A DNA stretch of 64,000 nt from Clostridia bacterium (lineage in GTDB: Bacteria > Bacillota > Clostridia > Christensenellales > Aristaeellaceae). This document shows, one piece after another, positions 1 through 9,415 of the stretch. Positions within the stretch are counted from its first letter, which is position 1, and the number at the start of each line of letters is the position of its first letter. The stretch covers positions 1 to 64,000 of the forward strand of contig JAFYVB010000003.1 of NCBI GenBank assembly GCA_017549335.1. Direction: 5' to 3'. The notes beneath the pieces are model-generated. The model did not search any database. It was given only the letters and a program-made list of their open reading frames with translations, and was not told where the DNA came from. The position numbers and the translations under genes are program-made.

Positions 1-395
1 AAGGACAGAGAATCTCATGGATTCGAGTAAACTCGATCCACTGATCTTCTCCGTCCTTTTTCGTTTGCTTCGCAAACCCTGCGGAACAAGTTCCGCAGAC
101 TGCCGCTGCAGGCAGTGCCCGCTGCCATGACGATCATGTTGTGTGCAGACAGCGTTACTTCCCCCGCGGGCGATACCACTCAAGCATACGGCAGGCCGAT
201 GGCGCAGCCATCGCGTCCGTGAAACGGACAAGAAAAAGAGAGTGAATATCATCGGGGCGAGCTTGCTCGCAGCCGTGATAGTCGCTCTCTTTTTCGTATA
301 GCCTGCCGCATTATTTGTACAGACAAAAACGCAGGTTTTCGGGAGAGCTCGAGAGGCGCTTTTACCTTAAAAGCGGCCTCTCGAACGTCCCCCCA
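1..395. repeat. Modular intergenic repeat, copy A (composite)
   Basis: This gene-free stretch lies downstream of the gamma-subunit gene that ends at 396 and may continue left of the window. It has two terminator-like hairpins facing each other: one on the plus strand at 1-61 (outer stem AAGGAC/GTCCTT) and one on the minus strand at 233-294 (outer stem AAAAAGAGAG/CTCTCTTTTT, inner GCGAG-CAAG-CTCGC). Flanking modules are GTTTGC-TTC-GCAAAC at 64-78, a G+C-rich inverted repeat around 82-99, TACGGCAGGC at 187-196 pairing with GCCTGCCG at 301-308, and an inverted repeat at about 341-385. On the minus strand the module order matches copy D at 44228-44756. Confidence 0.8.
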
Positions 396-934
396 TTACG
401 CTTCAAAATCAAAGCCCAGTTTGATGGCCTGCTTGTTCAGATCCAGCAAATTGGCGTGCTTGGCGGAAACCACCTTGCTCAGGACCTGATCCACCAGCGC
501 ATCGTCAGCCAGATCCACTTCGCGCAGGAGGCGGCCGATGAGCAGCATATTTGCCAGCGTTTTCACACCGGCGTCGGTGGCCATCTTGGTGGCGGGAACG
601 GCGCAGTATTTCACGTCATCACGGGCGGGCTCACGGGAGATCAGCGAGGAATCGTAGATCACCGTGCCGCCGGCGTTCATCGCGGGCTCGAACTTATCCA
701 TGCTGGGCAGGTTCATGGCGATGAGCACGTCGGGATGGGTGATGATGGGCGAGCCGATGGGGCTGTCGGAAATGATCACCGAGCAGCTGGCGGTGCCGCC
801 GCGCATTTCGGGGCCGTAGGAAGGCAGCCAGCTGACTTCCAGACCCTGCAGAAGGCCGGCATACGCCAGGAATTTGCCCGCAAACAGCGCGCCCTGACCG
901 CCGAAGCCCGAGATCAGAATCTGCTTTGTACCTT

Positions 935-938
<4 letters not shown>
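396..938 (-). CDS. 2-oxoacid:ferredoxin oxidoreductase, gamma subunit (VOR type)
   Basis: A 180-residue protein of the pyruvate/ketoisovalerate oxidoreductase catalytic-domain gamma family. The GFGGQG motif at residues 11-16 and the following segment ending SYGPEMRGG are typical. With the three upstream subunits it forms a cytoplasmic complex that interconverts a 2-oxoacid plus CoA and an acyl-CoA plus CO2, exchanging electrons with ferredoxin. Its start overlaps the end of the beta-subunit gene by 4 bases (ATGA), so the two are translationally coupled. It is the last gene of the operon that starts at 8686. Linked ilvE and a leucine-type T-box favour branched-chain 2-oxoacids (VorC role) over pyruvate or 2-oxoglutarate, but the sequence alone does not fix the substrate. 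Confidence 0.9.
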
Positions 939-2748
<1,810 letters not shown>

Positions 2749-2749
2749 G

Positions 2750-2965
2750 TTATTTGGCCTCCCTTTCCACGGTGATCACGCAATCGGGGCACATGATCGC
2801 GCAGGAAGCGCAGCCGATGCACTTTTCCATATCGGTGACCTGTGCAGGGCGATAGCCCTTCTGGTTGATGGCGCTGTCAGACAGGGAAACAATGCCCTTG
2901 GGGCAGGCTGCCACGCACAGCGCGCAGCCCTTGCAGCGTTCGGTATCAAAGGTTACTTTTGCCAT
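2750..2965 (-). CDS. 2-oxoacid:ferredoxin oxidoreductase, delta subunit (2x[4Fe-4S])
   Basis: A 71-residue bacterial-type ferredoxin with two CxxCxxCxxxC clusters (CKGCALCVAACP and CIGCASCAIMCP). In VOR/POR complexes this subunit carries electrons between the TPP site on the beta subunit and external ferredoxin. AAAGAGGTG precedes the ATG at a normal distance. It sits 30 bases after the P-loop ATPase gene and directly before the alpha subunit. A free ferredoxin would look similar, but its position as first of four contiguous VOR subunit genes makes the subunit role much more likely. Confidence 0.9.
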   Translation of the reverse strand: MAKVTFDTERCKGCALCVAACPKGIVSLSDSAINQKGYRPAQVTDMEKCIGCASCAIMCPDCVITVEREAK

Positions 2966-2995
2966 AACGCACCTCTTTCTCTGATGGTGAGTTTG

Positions 2996-3673
2996 TTAAA
3001 TAAAATGAGTACGGTGACGGATGGGGAAAACATTTTCCATGCCGTCAAGGGCGCTGATCAGATGCTCCTGCACGCAGGTCATGACGATGGGCAAGCCCAT
3101 TGTTTCCGCGACTTCCTGTGTGTAGCGCTGCGATGCGAGGATATCCTCCGCCTTTGTCATATCGCCCAGATTGGAGCAGGCGCAAATGCCGGTGAAGGAA
3201 AGCTTGCATGCCGTTTCGATCTCACGCAGCACTTCCGCCGTATCGGCGGCGGTTTGCGTCAGCGGACGGAAACGGTTGATCACGCAGAGAAAATCGTAAT
3301 CGTTTTCCTCTTTGAGGTAGGGCACATACCGTCCCAGCGCCAGCGCGCCGCGGTCGTCGCCGCCCACGTCGATCACCGCATGGAGCGCTTTGTTTTCCAC
3401 GACCGCATACGCTTCGCCGGGCAGTGCGGGCGCATCCACATTGGTGCCCGCAAAGGGCGAGGCGATCAAGCGAACGCCGGCAGCGTTGAGCTCCGCCATG
3501 CTGTCGCGGGTGCGGAAATAGGGATTGACGATGTCAAGGTCGGCGATGGCGGTATCGTATCCCTGGGCTTTGAGCCACAGCGCGTAATTGACCGCCGCTG
3601 TGGTTTTGCCGCTGCCGTAGTGACCGGCAAAGAGGGTCACGCGTTTGGGAGCACGGGAATACAGCTTAGTCAT
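2996..3673 (-). CDS. MinD/ParA-like P-loop ATPase of the VOR operon
   Basis: A 225-residue soluble P-loop protein. Walker A is GHYGSGKT at residues 17-24, followed by DLDIVNPYFR at 45-54 and a DVGGDD Walker B-like segment at 102-107, as in the MinD/ParA/CobQ fold. The gene overlaps the end of ilvE by 8 bases and lies between ilvE and the VOR genes, so its product is probably made with them. Homologues next to VOR/KOR genes are familiar from clostridial genomes (recalled), but I know no proven function. Possible roles are assembly or regulation of the oxidoreductase or its Fe-S clusters; this is inference. Confidence 0.75.
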   Translation of the reverse strand: MTKLYSRAPKRVTLFAGHYGSGKTTAAVNYALWLKAQGYDTAIADLDIVNPYFRTRDSMAELNAAGVRLIASPFAGTNVDAPALPGEAYAVVENKALHAVIDVGGDDRGALALGRYVPYLKEENDYDFLCVINRFRPLTQTAADTAEVLREIETACKLSFTGICACSNLGDMTKAEDILASQRYTQEVAETMGLPIVMTCVQEHLISALDGMENVFPIRHRTHFI

Positions 3674-4733
3674 GGAGCGGCACGATCCAGCCGTAGGGAT
3701 CGGCGACCTTGCCCCACTGGATGCCGGTGAGGGTGTCGTAAAGCTTCTGAGTCAGCGGGCCGATCTTGTTTTCGGCGATGGTATAGGGCGTGCCCTCGAT
3801 GTTCAGTTCACCGATGGGCGATACAACTGCCGCCGTGCCGCAGCCAAAGGCTTCTTCCAGCGTGCCGTTTGCAATGGCTTCTTTCAGCTCGTCCACAGAA
3901 AGCTGACGCTCTTCCACTTCGATGCCCCAGTCCTTCAAAAGCTGAATGCAGCTGCGGCGGGTGATGCCGGGAAGCACGCTGCCCAGCAGCGCAGGCGTGA
4001 TCACCTTACCGCCGATCTTGAACATCACGTTCATGGCGCCCACTTCTTCGATGTACTTGCGCTCTACGCCGTCCAGCCACAATACCTGGCTGTAGCCCTT
4101 CTGCTCGGCCTTTTTGCCGGCGCGCAGGGAGGCAGCGTAGTTGCCGCCGCACTTGGCATAGCCCGTACCGCCGCGGACGGCGCGCACGTCTTCATCCTCC
4201 ACCATGATGCGAACGGGGTTGATGCCCTCTTTGTAATAGCTGCCGGAGGGAGAAAGGATGATCACCAGCAGGCTGTGATGCACGGTGTGTACGCCCAGGA
4301 AGGGATCGGCGCCGAAAATGAAGGGACGGATGTACAGGGAGGTGCCTTCCTTGTGGGGCACCCAGTCTTCATCCACCTTGACCAGCGCCTTGAGCGCTTC
4401 CATCATGAAATCGGGATCGACGATGGGCAGGCAAAGGCGTTCGGCGGAATCCTGCAGACGCTTGAAGTTGTCCATGGGACGGAAAAACTGCACTTCACCG
4501 TCGGCGCGGCGATAGGCCTTCATGCCCTCAAAAATTTCTGCGCCGTAATGGAACACGGTGCTGGAGGGATCAAGGGAAATGGGGCCGTAGGGCACGATGC
4601 GGGGATCGTACCAGCCCTTGTCGATGTCGTAATCCATCAGGAACATATGGTCGGTAAAATAACGGCCGAAGCCCAGTGCGCTTTCATCGGGCTTTTGTTT
4701 GAGTACGCTTGCACGTTCAATACGGATTTCCAT
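3666..4733 (-). CDS. ilvE: Branched-chain amino acid aminotransferase
   Basis: A 355-residue class IV PLP aminotransferase. The expected PLP lysine is K194 in GGTGYAKCGGNYA, and the length matches the long bacterial/eukaryotic BCAT type. It interconverts leucine, isoleucine and valine with their 2-oxoacids, using 2-oxoglutarate/glutamate. An AGGAGG site precedes the ATG. It is 43 bases downstream of the TIM-barrel/acyl-CoA synthetase gene and overlaps the P-loop ATPase gene. Placed between an acyl-CoA synthetase and VOR subunits under a leucine-type T-box, it would carry out the last step of making branched-chain amino acids from branched acyl-CoAs. Confidence 0.95.
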   Translation of the reverse strand: MEIRIERASVLKQKPDESALGFGRYFTDHMFLMDYDIDKGWYDPRIVPYGPISLDPSSTVFHYGAEIFEGMKAYRRADGEVQFFRPMDNFKRLQDSAERLCLPIVDPDFMMEALKALVKVDEDWVPHKEGTSLYIRPFIFGADPFLGVHTVHHSLLVIILSPSGSYYKEGINPVRIMVEDEDVRAVRGGTGYAKCGGNYAASLRAGKKAEQKGYSQVLWLDGVERKYIEEVGAMNVMFKIGGKVITPALLGSVLPGITRRSCIQLLKDWGIEVEERQLSVDELKEAIANGTLEEAFGCGTAAVVSPIGELNIEGTPYTIAENKIGPLTQKLYDTLTGIQWGKVADPYGWIVPLHD

Positions 4734-4775
4734 GGGTAGGCCTCCTTTTATTGATACAGTTATTATACCACTTTC

Positions 4776-7280
4776 TCACGCTGTTTCAATAGCTGCATCC
4801 TTTTTCAGGTTCAGCATTTCCACAGCCATTTCGCGCATTTTGTATTTGAGGATCTTGCCGGCGGCGTTGGTGGGGAAGGAAGAAACGAAGGTCACGTAGC
4901 GGGGCACCTTGTGCTTGGCCATGTTGGCGGCAACGAAGGCTTTCAGTTCGGCTTCCGTCATCTCTTCGCCCTTTTTAAGCACCACCCATGCCATGATCTC
5001 CTCGCCGTACTGACGGTCCGGCACGCCGATCACCTGCACGTCGGAGACTTTTTCGTGGGTGTAGATGAATTCCTCGATCTCCTTGGGGTAGATGTTTTCG
5101 CCGCCGCGGATGATCATATCCTTGAGGCGTCCCGTGATGCGATAGTTTCCTTCGGGGGTGCGGCAGGCCAGATCTCCGGTGTGCAGCCAGCCGTCCTTGT
5201 CAATGGCCGAGGCGGTGGCGCGGGGCATTTTGTAATAGCCCTTCATGATGTTGTAGCCGCGGGCAACGAATTCGCCGGTGACGTTATCGGGCAATTCCTC
5301 GCCTGTTTCGGGATCGACGATCTTGCATTCGATCTCGGGCAGCGGACGGCCCACGGTGTTGACGCGCACGTCAATGGGATCGTCGGTGGAGGACATGGTG
5401 CAGCCGGGAGAGGCCTCGGTCTGACCGTACACGATGGTGATCTCCGACATGTGCATGCGATCCACCACTTCCTGCATCACCTTCACCGGGCAGGGAGAGC
5501 CTGCCATGATGCCCGTGCGCATATAGGAAAAGTCCGTTTTTTCAAAGTCCTTGTGGGCCAGCAGCGCAATGAACATCGTCGGCACGCCGTGAAAAGCGGT
5601 GATGCGCTCGTTGTGGATGCAGCTCAGCGAGGGCTTGGGGGAGAAATAGGGGATGGGCAGTACCGTGGCGCCGTGGGTCATGGAGGCCGTCATAGCCAGC
5701 ACCATGCCGAAGCAGTGGAACATGGGCACCTGGATCATCATACGGTCGGCGGTGCTCAAATCCATGCGGTCGCCGATGCACTTGCCGTTGTTGACCACAT
5801 TGTAATGGGTGAGCATCACGCCCTTGGGGAAGCCGGTGGTGCCCGAAGTGTACTGCATATTGCACACGTCGTCCCCGCGGATAGCGGCCATGCGGCGGTG
5901 CACCTCTTCGATGGGCGTTTTATCGGCATAGGGCAGCGCTTCTTCCCAGGTAAGGCAGCCGGGGAGCGTAAAGCCCACGGTGATGATATTGCGCAGGAAG
6001 GGCAGCTTTTTGCAGTGCAGAGGCTTGCCGGGCTGGGTATCGTTCATTTCGGGAACCAGACGGCGCATGACGTCTGCATAATTGCTGTCGCGGTAGCTTT
6101 CCACCATGATGACGGTATGGGTGTCGGACTGGCGGAAGAGATACTCGGCCTCGGCGATTTTATACGCTGTGTTGACGGTGACGAGAATGGCGCCGATCTT
6201 GGTGGCGGCCCAGAAGGCGATGTACCACTGGGGGATGTTGGTGGCCCATACGGCTACTTTATAGCCGGGCTTTACGCCAAGGGCGATGAGCGCGCGGGCG
6301 AATTCGTCCACGTCGTCGCGGAACTGGGCATAGGTGCGGGTGTAATCCAGCGTCGTATACTTGAACGCCAGCTGATCGGGAAATTCCTTTACCATGCGGT
6401 CCAGCACCTGCGGGAAGGTTTCGGGGATCAGCGTATCTTTTTTCCATACGTAGCGGCCCGTGCCCGCCTTGTTGCGGTAAAGGTGATTCTGCCACTCGGG
6501 CACACGGTCAAAGCGCTTCATGAAGGCGGCGAAATGGGTGAAGACGATGTCCTCGTCGCCCAGCTCGCCCAGCCAGTCGGGGCGCATTTCCATGGAGCAG
6601 AAGCCCGCGTAATTCAGGGAGCGCAGGGCGTCGAACACCTCCTGCGCCGGCAGCGTGCCCTCGCCCATCAGGCAATACTCAATTTGTCCGTTTTCATCGC
6701 GGCGGGAATCCTTGATATGGGTGTGACGGATGTACGCGCCCAGATTTTTGACGGTATCATCGGGGGATTCACCGGCGCGCAGCACGGTGTGGTGGATATC
6801 CCACAGTGCACCCAAAGAGTCATCGGCAAAGTGATCCAGCAGGTTCGCCAGCTTTTTGGTATCGGCATACACGCCTGCGGTTTCCACCAGCAGCGTCACA
6901 CGGGCGCTTTCGGCTTCGGGAAGAAGCGAGGCGATCAGCGCGCGGATGGAAGTCTCATCGGCCTGACCCTCCTGCGCACGGAGGCGTACATAGGGCGCGT
7001 GCAGCTGGGCGGCGATGGAGATCACATGGAGAATGTCCCGGCGGACTTTTTCAATATCGGGATCACTTAAACTGCTGACGGCATCCACGCAGGCGATCTC
7101 GAGCCCTTTTTCCCGGAGACGGCGGGCGGTTTCGGCACTGTTTGCACCCAGCACGCCCTCAAAGCAGGGGGCGTCCACATCATAGATCTCGATGCCGTCA
7201 AAGTGCATTTCGATGGCCAGCGCGCAGATCTCCTGCCAGCTCAGCCGCTGCCAGCCGTAGGTGGAAAATGCAATCTTCAT
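4776..7280 (-). CDS. Fusion: xylose isomerase-like TIM barrel + AMP-forming acyl-CoA synthetase
   Basis: An 834-residue two-part protein. Residues 1 to about 260 form a sugar-phosphate isomerase/epimerase type TIM barrel with its usual metal ligands apparently intact: Glu in LLVETAG, Asp/His in WDIHHT, His in HTHIKD and Glu in SMEMRP. Residues from about 285 form an acyl-CoA synthetase with YTSGTTGFPKG at about 476-486, TGDLACRT, and the C-terminal lysine region GKILKYKMR near 813. The synthetase half should turn a carboxylic acid, ATP and CoA into acyl-CoA, AMP and PPi. No stop or start codon separates the halves. Its ATG overlaps the LeuA-like stop (ATGA). The barrel's substrate is unknown; the synthetase's is inferred to be a branched short-chain acid. 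Confidence 0.88.
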   Translation of the reverse strand: MKIAFSTYGWQRLSWQEICALAIEMHFDGIEIYDVDAPCFEGVLGANSAETARRLREKGLEIACVDAVSSLSDPDIEKVRRDILHVISIAAQLHAPYVRLRAQEGQADETSIRALIASLLPEAESARVTLLVETAGVYADTKKLANLLDHFADDSLGALWDIHHTVLRAGESPDDTVKNLGAYIRHTHIKDSRRDENGQIEYCLMGEGTLPAQEVFDALRSLNYAGFCSMEMRPDWLGELGDEDIVFTHFAAFMKRFDRVPEWQNHLYRNKAGTGRYVWKKDTLIPETFPQVLDRMVKEFPDQLAFKYTTLDYTRTYAQFRDDVDEFARALIALGVKPGYKVAVWATNIPQWYIAFWAATKIGAILVTVNTAYKIAEAEYLFRQSDTHTVIMVESYRDSNYADVMRRLVPEMNDTQPGKPLHCKKLPFLRNIITVGFTLPGCLTWEEALPYADKTPIEEVHRRMAAIRGDDVCNMQYTSGTTGFPKGVMLTHYNVVNNGKCIGDRMDLSTADRMMIQVPMFHCFGMVLAMTASMTHGATVLPIPYFSPKPSLSCIHNERITAFHGVPTMFIALLAHKDFEKTDFSYMRTGIMAGSPCPVKVMQEVVDRMHMSEITIVYGQTEASPGCTMSSTDDPIDVRVNTVGRPLPEIECKIVDPETGEELPDNVTGEFVARGYNIMKGYYKMPRATASAIDKDGWLHTGDLACRTPEGNYRITGRLKDMIIRGGENIYPKEIEEFIYTHEKVSDVQVIGVPDRQYGEEIMAWVVLKKGEEMTEAELKAFVAANMAKHKVPRYVTFVSSFPTNAAGKILKYKMREMAVEMLNLKKDAAIETA

Positions 7281-8686
7281 GCGTTGCTCTCCTCATAGGC
7301 GATCTTGTTGAGTGCGTTGATATATGCGCTGATGGAGGCGCCGAGGATATCGGTGGAAAGGCCCTTGCCGGAATAGAGGCGGCCTTCGTGACGGAGACGG
7401 ACGAGGGCGTCGCCCATGGCGCCGCGGCCTTCGGTGACGGACTGGATCTGGAAATCATCCAGCTCAAAGTGTCGGCCCGCGATCTGTTCGATGGCCAGGA
7501 AGGCGGCGTCGATGGGGCCGTCGCCCACCGACAGCCCCTGCAGCTCCTTGCCGTCCTTTTCCAGTACCACATGGGCGGTGGGGGCGATGATGTTGGAGCA
7601 GTTGACGTGATAGCTGACCAGCTTGTAGGCCGGCGGCGCCTGCATGGTAAAGGAGGCGATCAGCGCATCCAGCTCGCGCCCCGTGATCTCTTTGCGGGAG
7701 GGCAGCTTTGCAACAGCGTCGGATACGTTTTTCACGTCCTCCTGCGTCAGATCATAGCCGCGGCTCTTCACGGCGGCGGCCACGGCGGCGATATCGGATT
7801 CGGAGGTCAGCACGGTGGCTTCACCCGTTTCACCGCGAACGCCCGCAAAAAGAGAGGCGGAGGAGCGGCGGGCGGTGAGGATGGCGCTGATTTTTTCGGC
7901 GGCGCGCATCAGGCCGGTTTGATCCAGATTGCAGCGGATGCCGCAGCGGTCGCCGCGCAGGTGCATGGCATGGGAGAACGCCACGGTGTCAGCGCTTTCG
8001 CGGCTGCACAGTGCCGTGCATACGCCGCCGGCACCGTTCATCACGGCGGCGAGGGCGTTGGCGGTGGCCATATCCATTTCGTTGCTGCAATCGGCGATCA
8101 GGCAGGCATCTGCGGACAGATGGGACTGCATTTCGGCAAAGAACTGCGCCGTTTCGCCGGGCAGGAAGGTGCCCGCCATATCCTGCAGGATGACGGTCTT
8201 CGCGCCGCTTTCGCAGGCGGCGGCGATGCCGGCAGAAAGGAATTCCTTTTCGGCGCGGGTGGCGTCTTCAAAGCAGACGGCAACATCAGCGCCCTTGCCC
8301 ATGGCGTAGGTGACGGTTTCGGTGATGGCCTGCAGCATCGCGGGCGCTTTGCGGTGACCGTCGTATTCCATACGCACGGGGGAGGAGGGCACGCTGATGA
8401 TCAGACACTTTTTCCCGGCGGCGCTCAGCGCGGCGGCAGCGGCATCCACCGATGCTTCGCTCAGCGCGCAGCGGCAAGCCAGCGTAATATCGCCGATTTC
8501 GGGGGCGATGGCGTGCAGCAAAACGCAGTCCGCCTTTTCGTTTTTGATTTCGCCGGCATCCAGCATATCGGGATGCATGGCGGAAACGCGCTTGGAGATC
8601 TCCAGCTTTTCCCTGAAAGACAGCGTTTGCTTGCCTGCTTTCGCAGCCAGATACAGCGTTTGATCGATGATCATGGTCGTTTTCAT
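7277..8686 (-). CDS. LeuA-like protein: degenerate catalytic barrel with intact leucine-binding regulatory domain
   Basis: A 469-residue homologue of 2-isopropylmalate synthase. The C-terminal LeuA regulatory domain (from about residue 355) is well conserved, with GLSVGDGPIDAAF, VTEGRGAMGDA and GLSTDILGASISAYINALN. The N-terminal barrel keeps the opening DxTL but where LeuA has RDGEQ it reads YLAAKAGKQ, and where LeuA has the metal-binding HCHND it reads RCNLD. It should not bind the catalytic metal or condense acetyl-CoA. First gene of an eight-gene operon, directly behind a leucine-type T-box; the ATG at 8686 has GGAGG upstream. A role as leucine sensor or regulator of the operon's enzymes is an inference; an unknown enzyme activity is the alternative. 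Confidence 0.85.
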   Translation of the reverse strand: MKTTMIIDQTLYLAAKAGKQTLSFREKLEISKRVSAMHPDMLDAGEIKNEKADCVLLHAIAPEIGDITLACRCALSEASVDAAAAALSAAGKKCLIISVPSSPVRMEYDGHRKAPAMLQAITETVTYAMGKGADVAVCFEDATRAEKEFLSAGIAAACESGAKTVILQDMAGTFLPGETAQFFAEMQSHLSADACLIADCSNEMDMATANALAAVMNGAGGVCTALCSRESADTVAFSHAMHLRGDRCGIRCNLDQTGLMRAAEKISAILTARRSSASLFAGVRGETGEATVLTSESDIAAVAAAVKSRGYDLTQEDVKNVSDAVAKLPSRKEITGRELDALIASFTMQAPPAYKLVSYHVNCSNIIAPTAHVVLEKDGKELQGLSVGDGPIDAAFLAIEQIAGRHFELDDFQIQSVTEGRGAMGDALVRLRHEGRLYSGKGLSTDILGASISAYINALNKIAYEESNA

Positions 8687-8700
8687 GGTTTTCCTCCATT
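8684..8700 (-). promoter_or_regulatory. Ribosome binding site fixing the start of the LeuA-like gene
   Basis: On the minus strand GGAGG stands about 7 bases before the ATG at 8686, just beyond the T-box terminator hairpin. It would be reached only by transcripts that escape termination. Confidence 0.7.
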
Positions 8701-8710
8701 TTCCGGAATC

Positions 8711-8968
8711 AAAAAGTCCCCAAAGCCAAAGGCTTCAGGGACGATATAATCTGTATACCGCGGTACCACCCAAATTCCCGCAAAGCGGGCACTCAAGCTC
8801 CATTAAGCTGTTTGCCGTGGTAACGGGGCAAGACCGGGAGCCCTTACTGCAATTTTCAGGGTTCCTGCTCGGGAAGGAGATCGCATCCGCCGCTGCACAC
8901 CGGCTTGCACCAACCGCCGGCTCTCTTTGCTGCCGTACGACGAAGCGTAGTTCCGTCATCGCAATATA
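8711..8968 (-). promoter_or_regulatory. T-box leader, leucine type (specifier CTC)
   Basis: On the minus strand the T-box core GGGTGGTACCGCGG lies at 8758-8771. It is followed by an intrinsic terminator (GTCCCTGAAGCC, loop, GGCTTTGGGGAC, then five T) at 8711-8742. Stem I starts near 8965 and has the AGAGAG and GGTTGGTGCAAGCC elements. In all three T-boxes of this window the specifier candidate stands exactly five bases before CGAGC. For the pheS leader this gives TTC (Phe), as it should; here it gives CTC (Leu). Uncharged leucyl tRNA should permit transcription of the operon at 8686-396. Confidence 0.88.
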
Positions 8969-8975
8969 TATGAGA

Positions 8976-9005
8976 AATATAGCAGAAAAACAGGGGGAAT
9001 GTCAA
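8976..9005 (-). promoter_or_regulatory. Promoter of the leucine T-box operon
   Basis: Minus-strand -35 TTGACA (9000-9005), 18-base spacer, -10 TATATT (8976-8981), immediately upstream of the T-box stem I. Confidence 0.75.
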
Positions 9006-9027
9006 GGGGAAAACAATGTTTGTACAA

Positions 9028-9412
9028 TATTATGGGGGAGACGATAGGGAGGTGGCTTTTAAGGTAAAAGCTCCTCCCTATAACCCTCCCGAAAACCAAT
9101 CCTTTGGTTTGCGTGAATGTTACGGCAGGCAATACAAAAAGAGAGTTAAGCCCGTATGTGCAAGCAAGCTTGCCCAACGGTCTTTCCTCTCTTTTTTTGT
9201 CTGTTTCACGGACGCGATGGCTGCGCCATCGGCCTGCCGTGTGGGTGTGTGGTATCGTCCGCGGGGGAGGAGTTACGTCCTCTGCGGCGTTCCCCCTGCA
9301 TCCAAGTTTGTTCCCGTGGGACGGACTGTGCCTGCACACAATATGATCGGCACAGGGAGCGGGCACTGCCCGCTTCTCTTTTGACGCAAAAGAGAAACGT
9401 TCCTTCTCCCCC
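9028..9412. repeat. Modular intergenic repeat, copy B
   Basis: This region lies between the leucine T-box promoter and the 3' end of the HTH-cupin-synthetase gene. It has an inverted repeat at about 9044-9085 (GGGAGG...CCTCCC), then TACGGCAGGC (9121-9130) pairing with GCCTGCCGT (9232-9240). That pair encloses a terminator-like hairpin at 9136-9198, with outer stem AAAAAGAGAG/CTCTCTTTTT and inner GCAAG-CAAG-CTTGC, and the small hairpins CCGTTTCACGG and GATGGCTGCGCCATC. It ends with GCGGGCACTGCCCGC at 9359-9373 and a TCTCTTTTG/CAAAAGAGA inverted repeat at 9374-9396. No credible gene is present. Confidence 0.8.
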
Positions 9413-9415
9413 GTC

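Noticed and set aside
9016-9384. Short open frames within repeat copy B
   Set aside because: They occur in several frames over palindromes, have no ribosome-binding sites, and their proteins match nothing I recognise.
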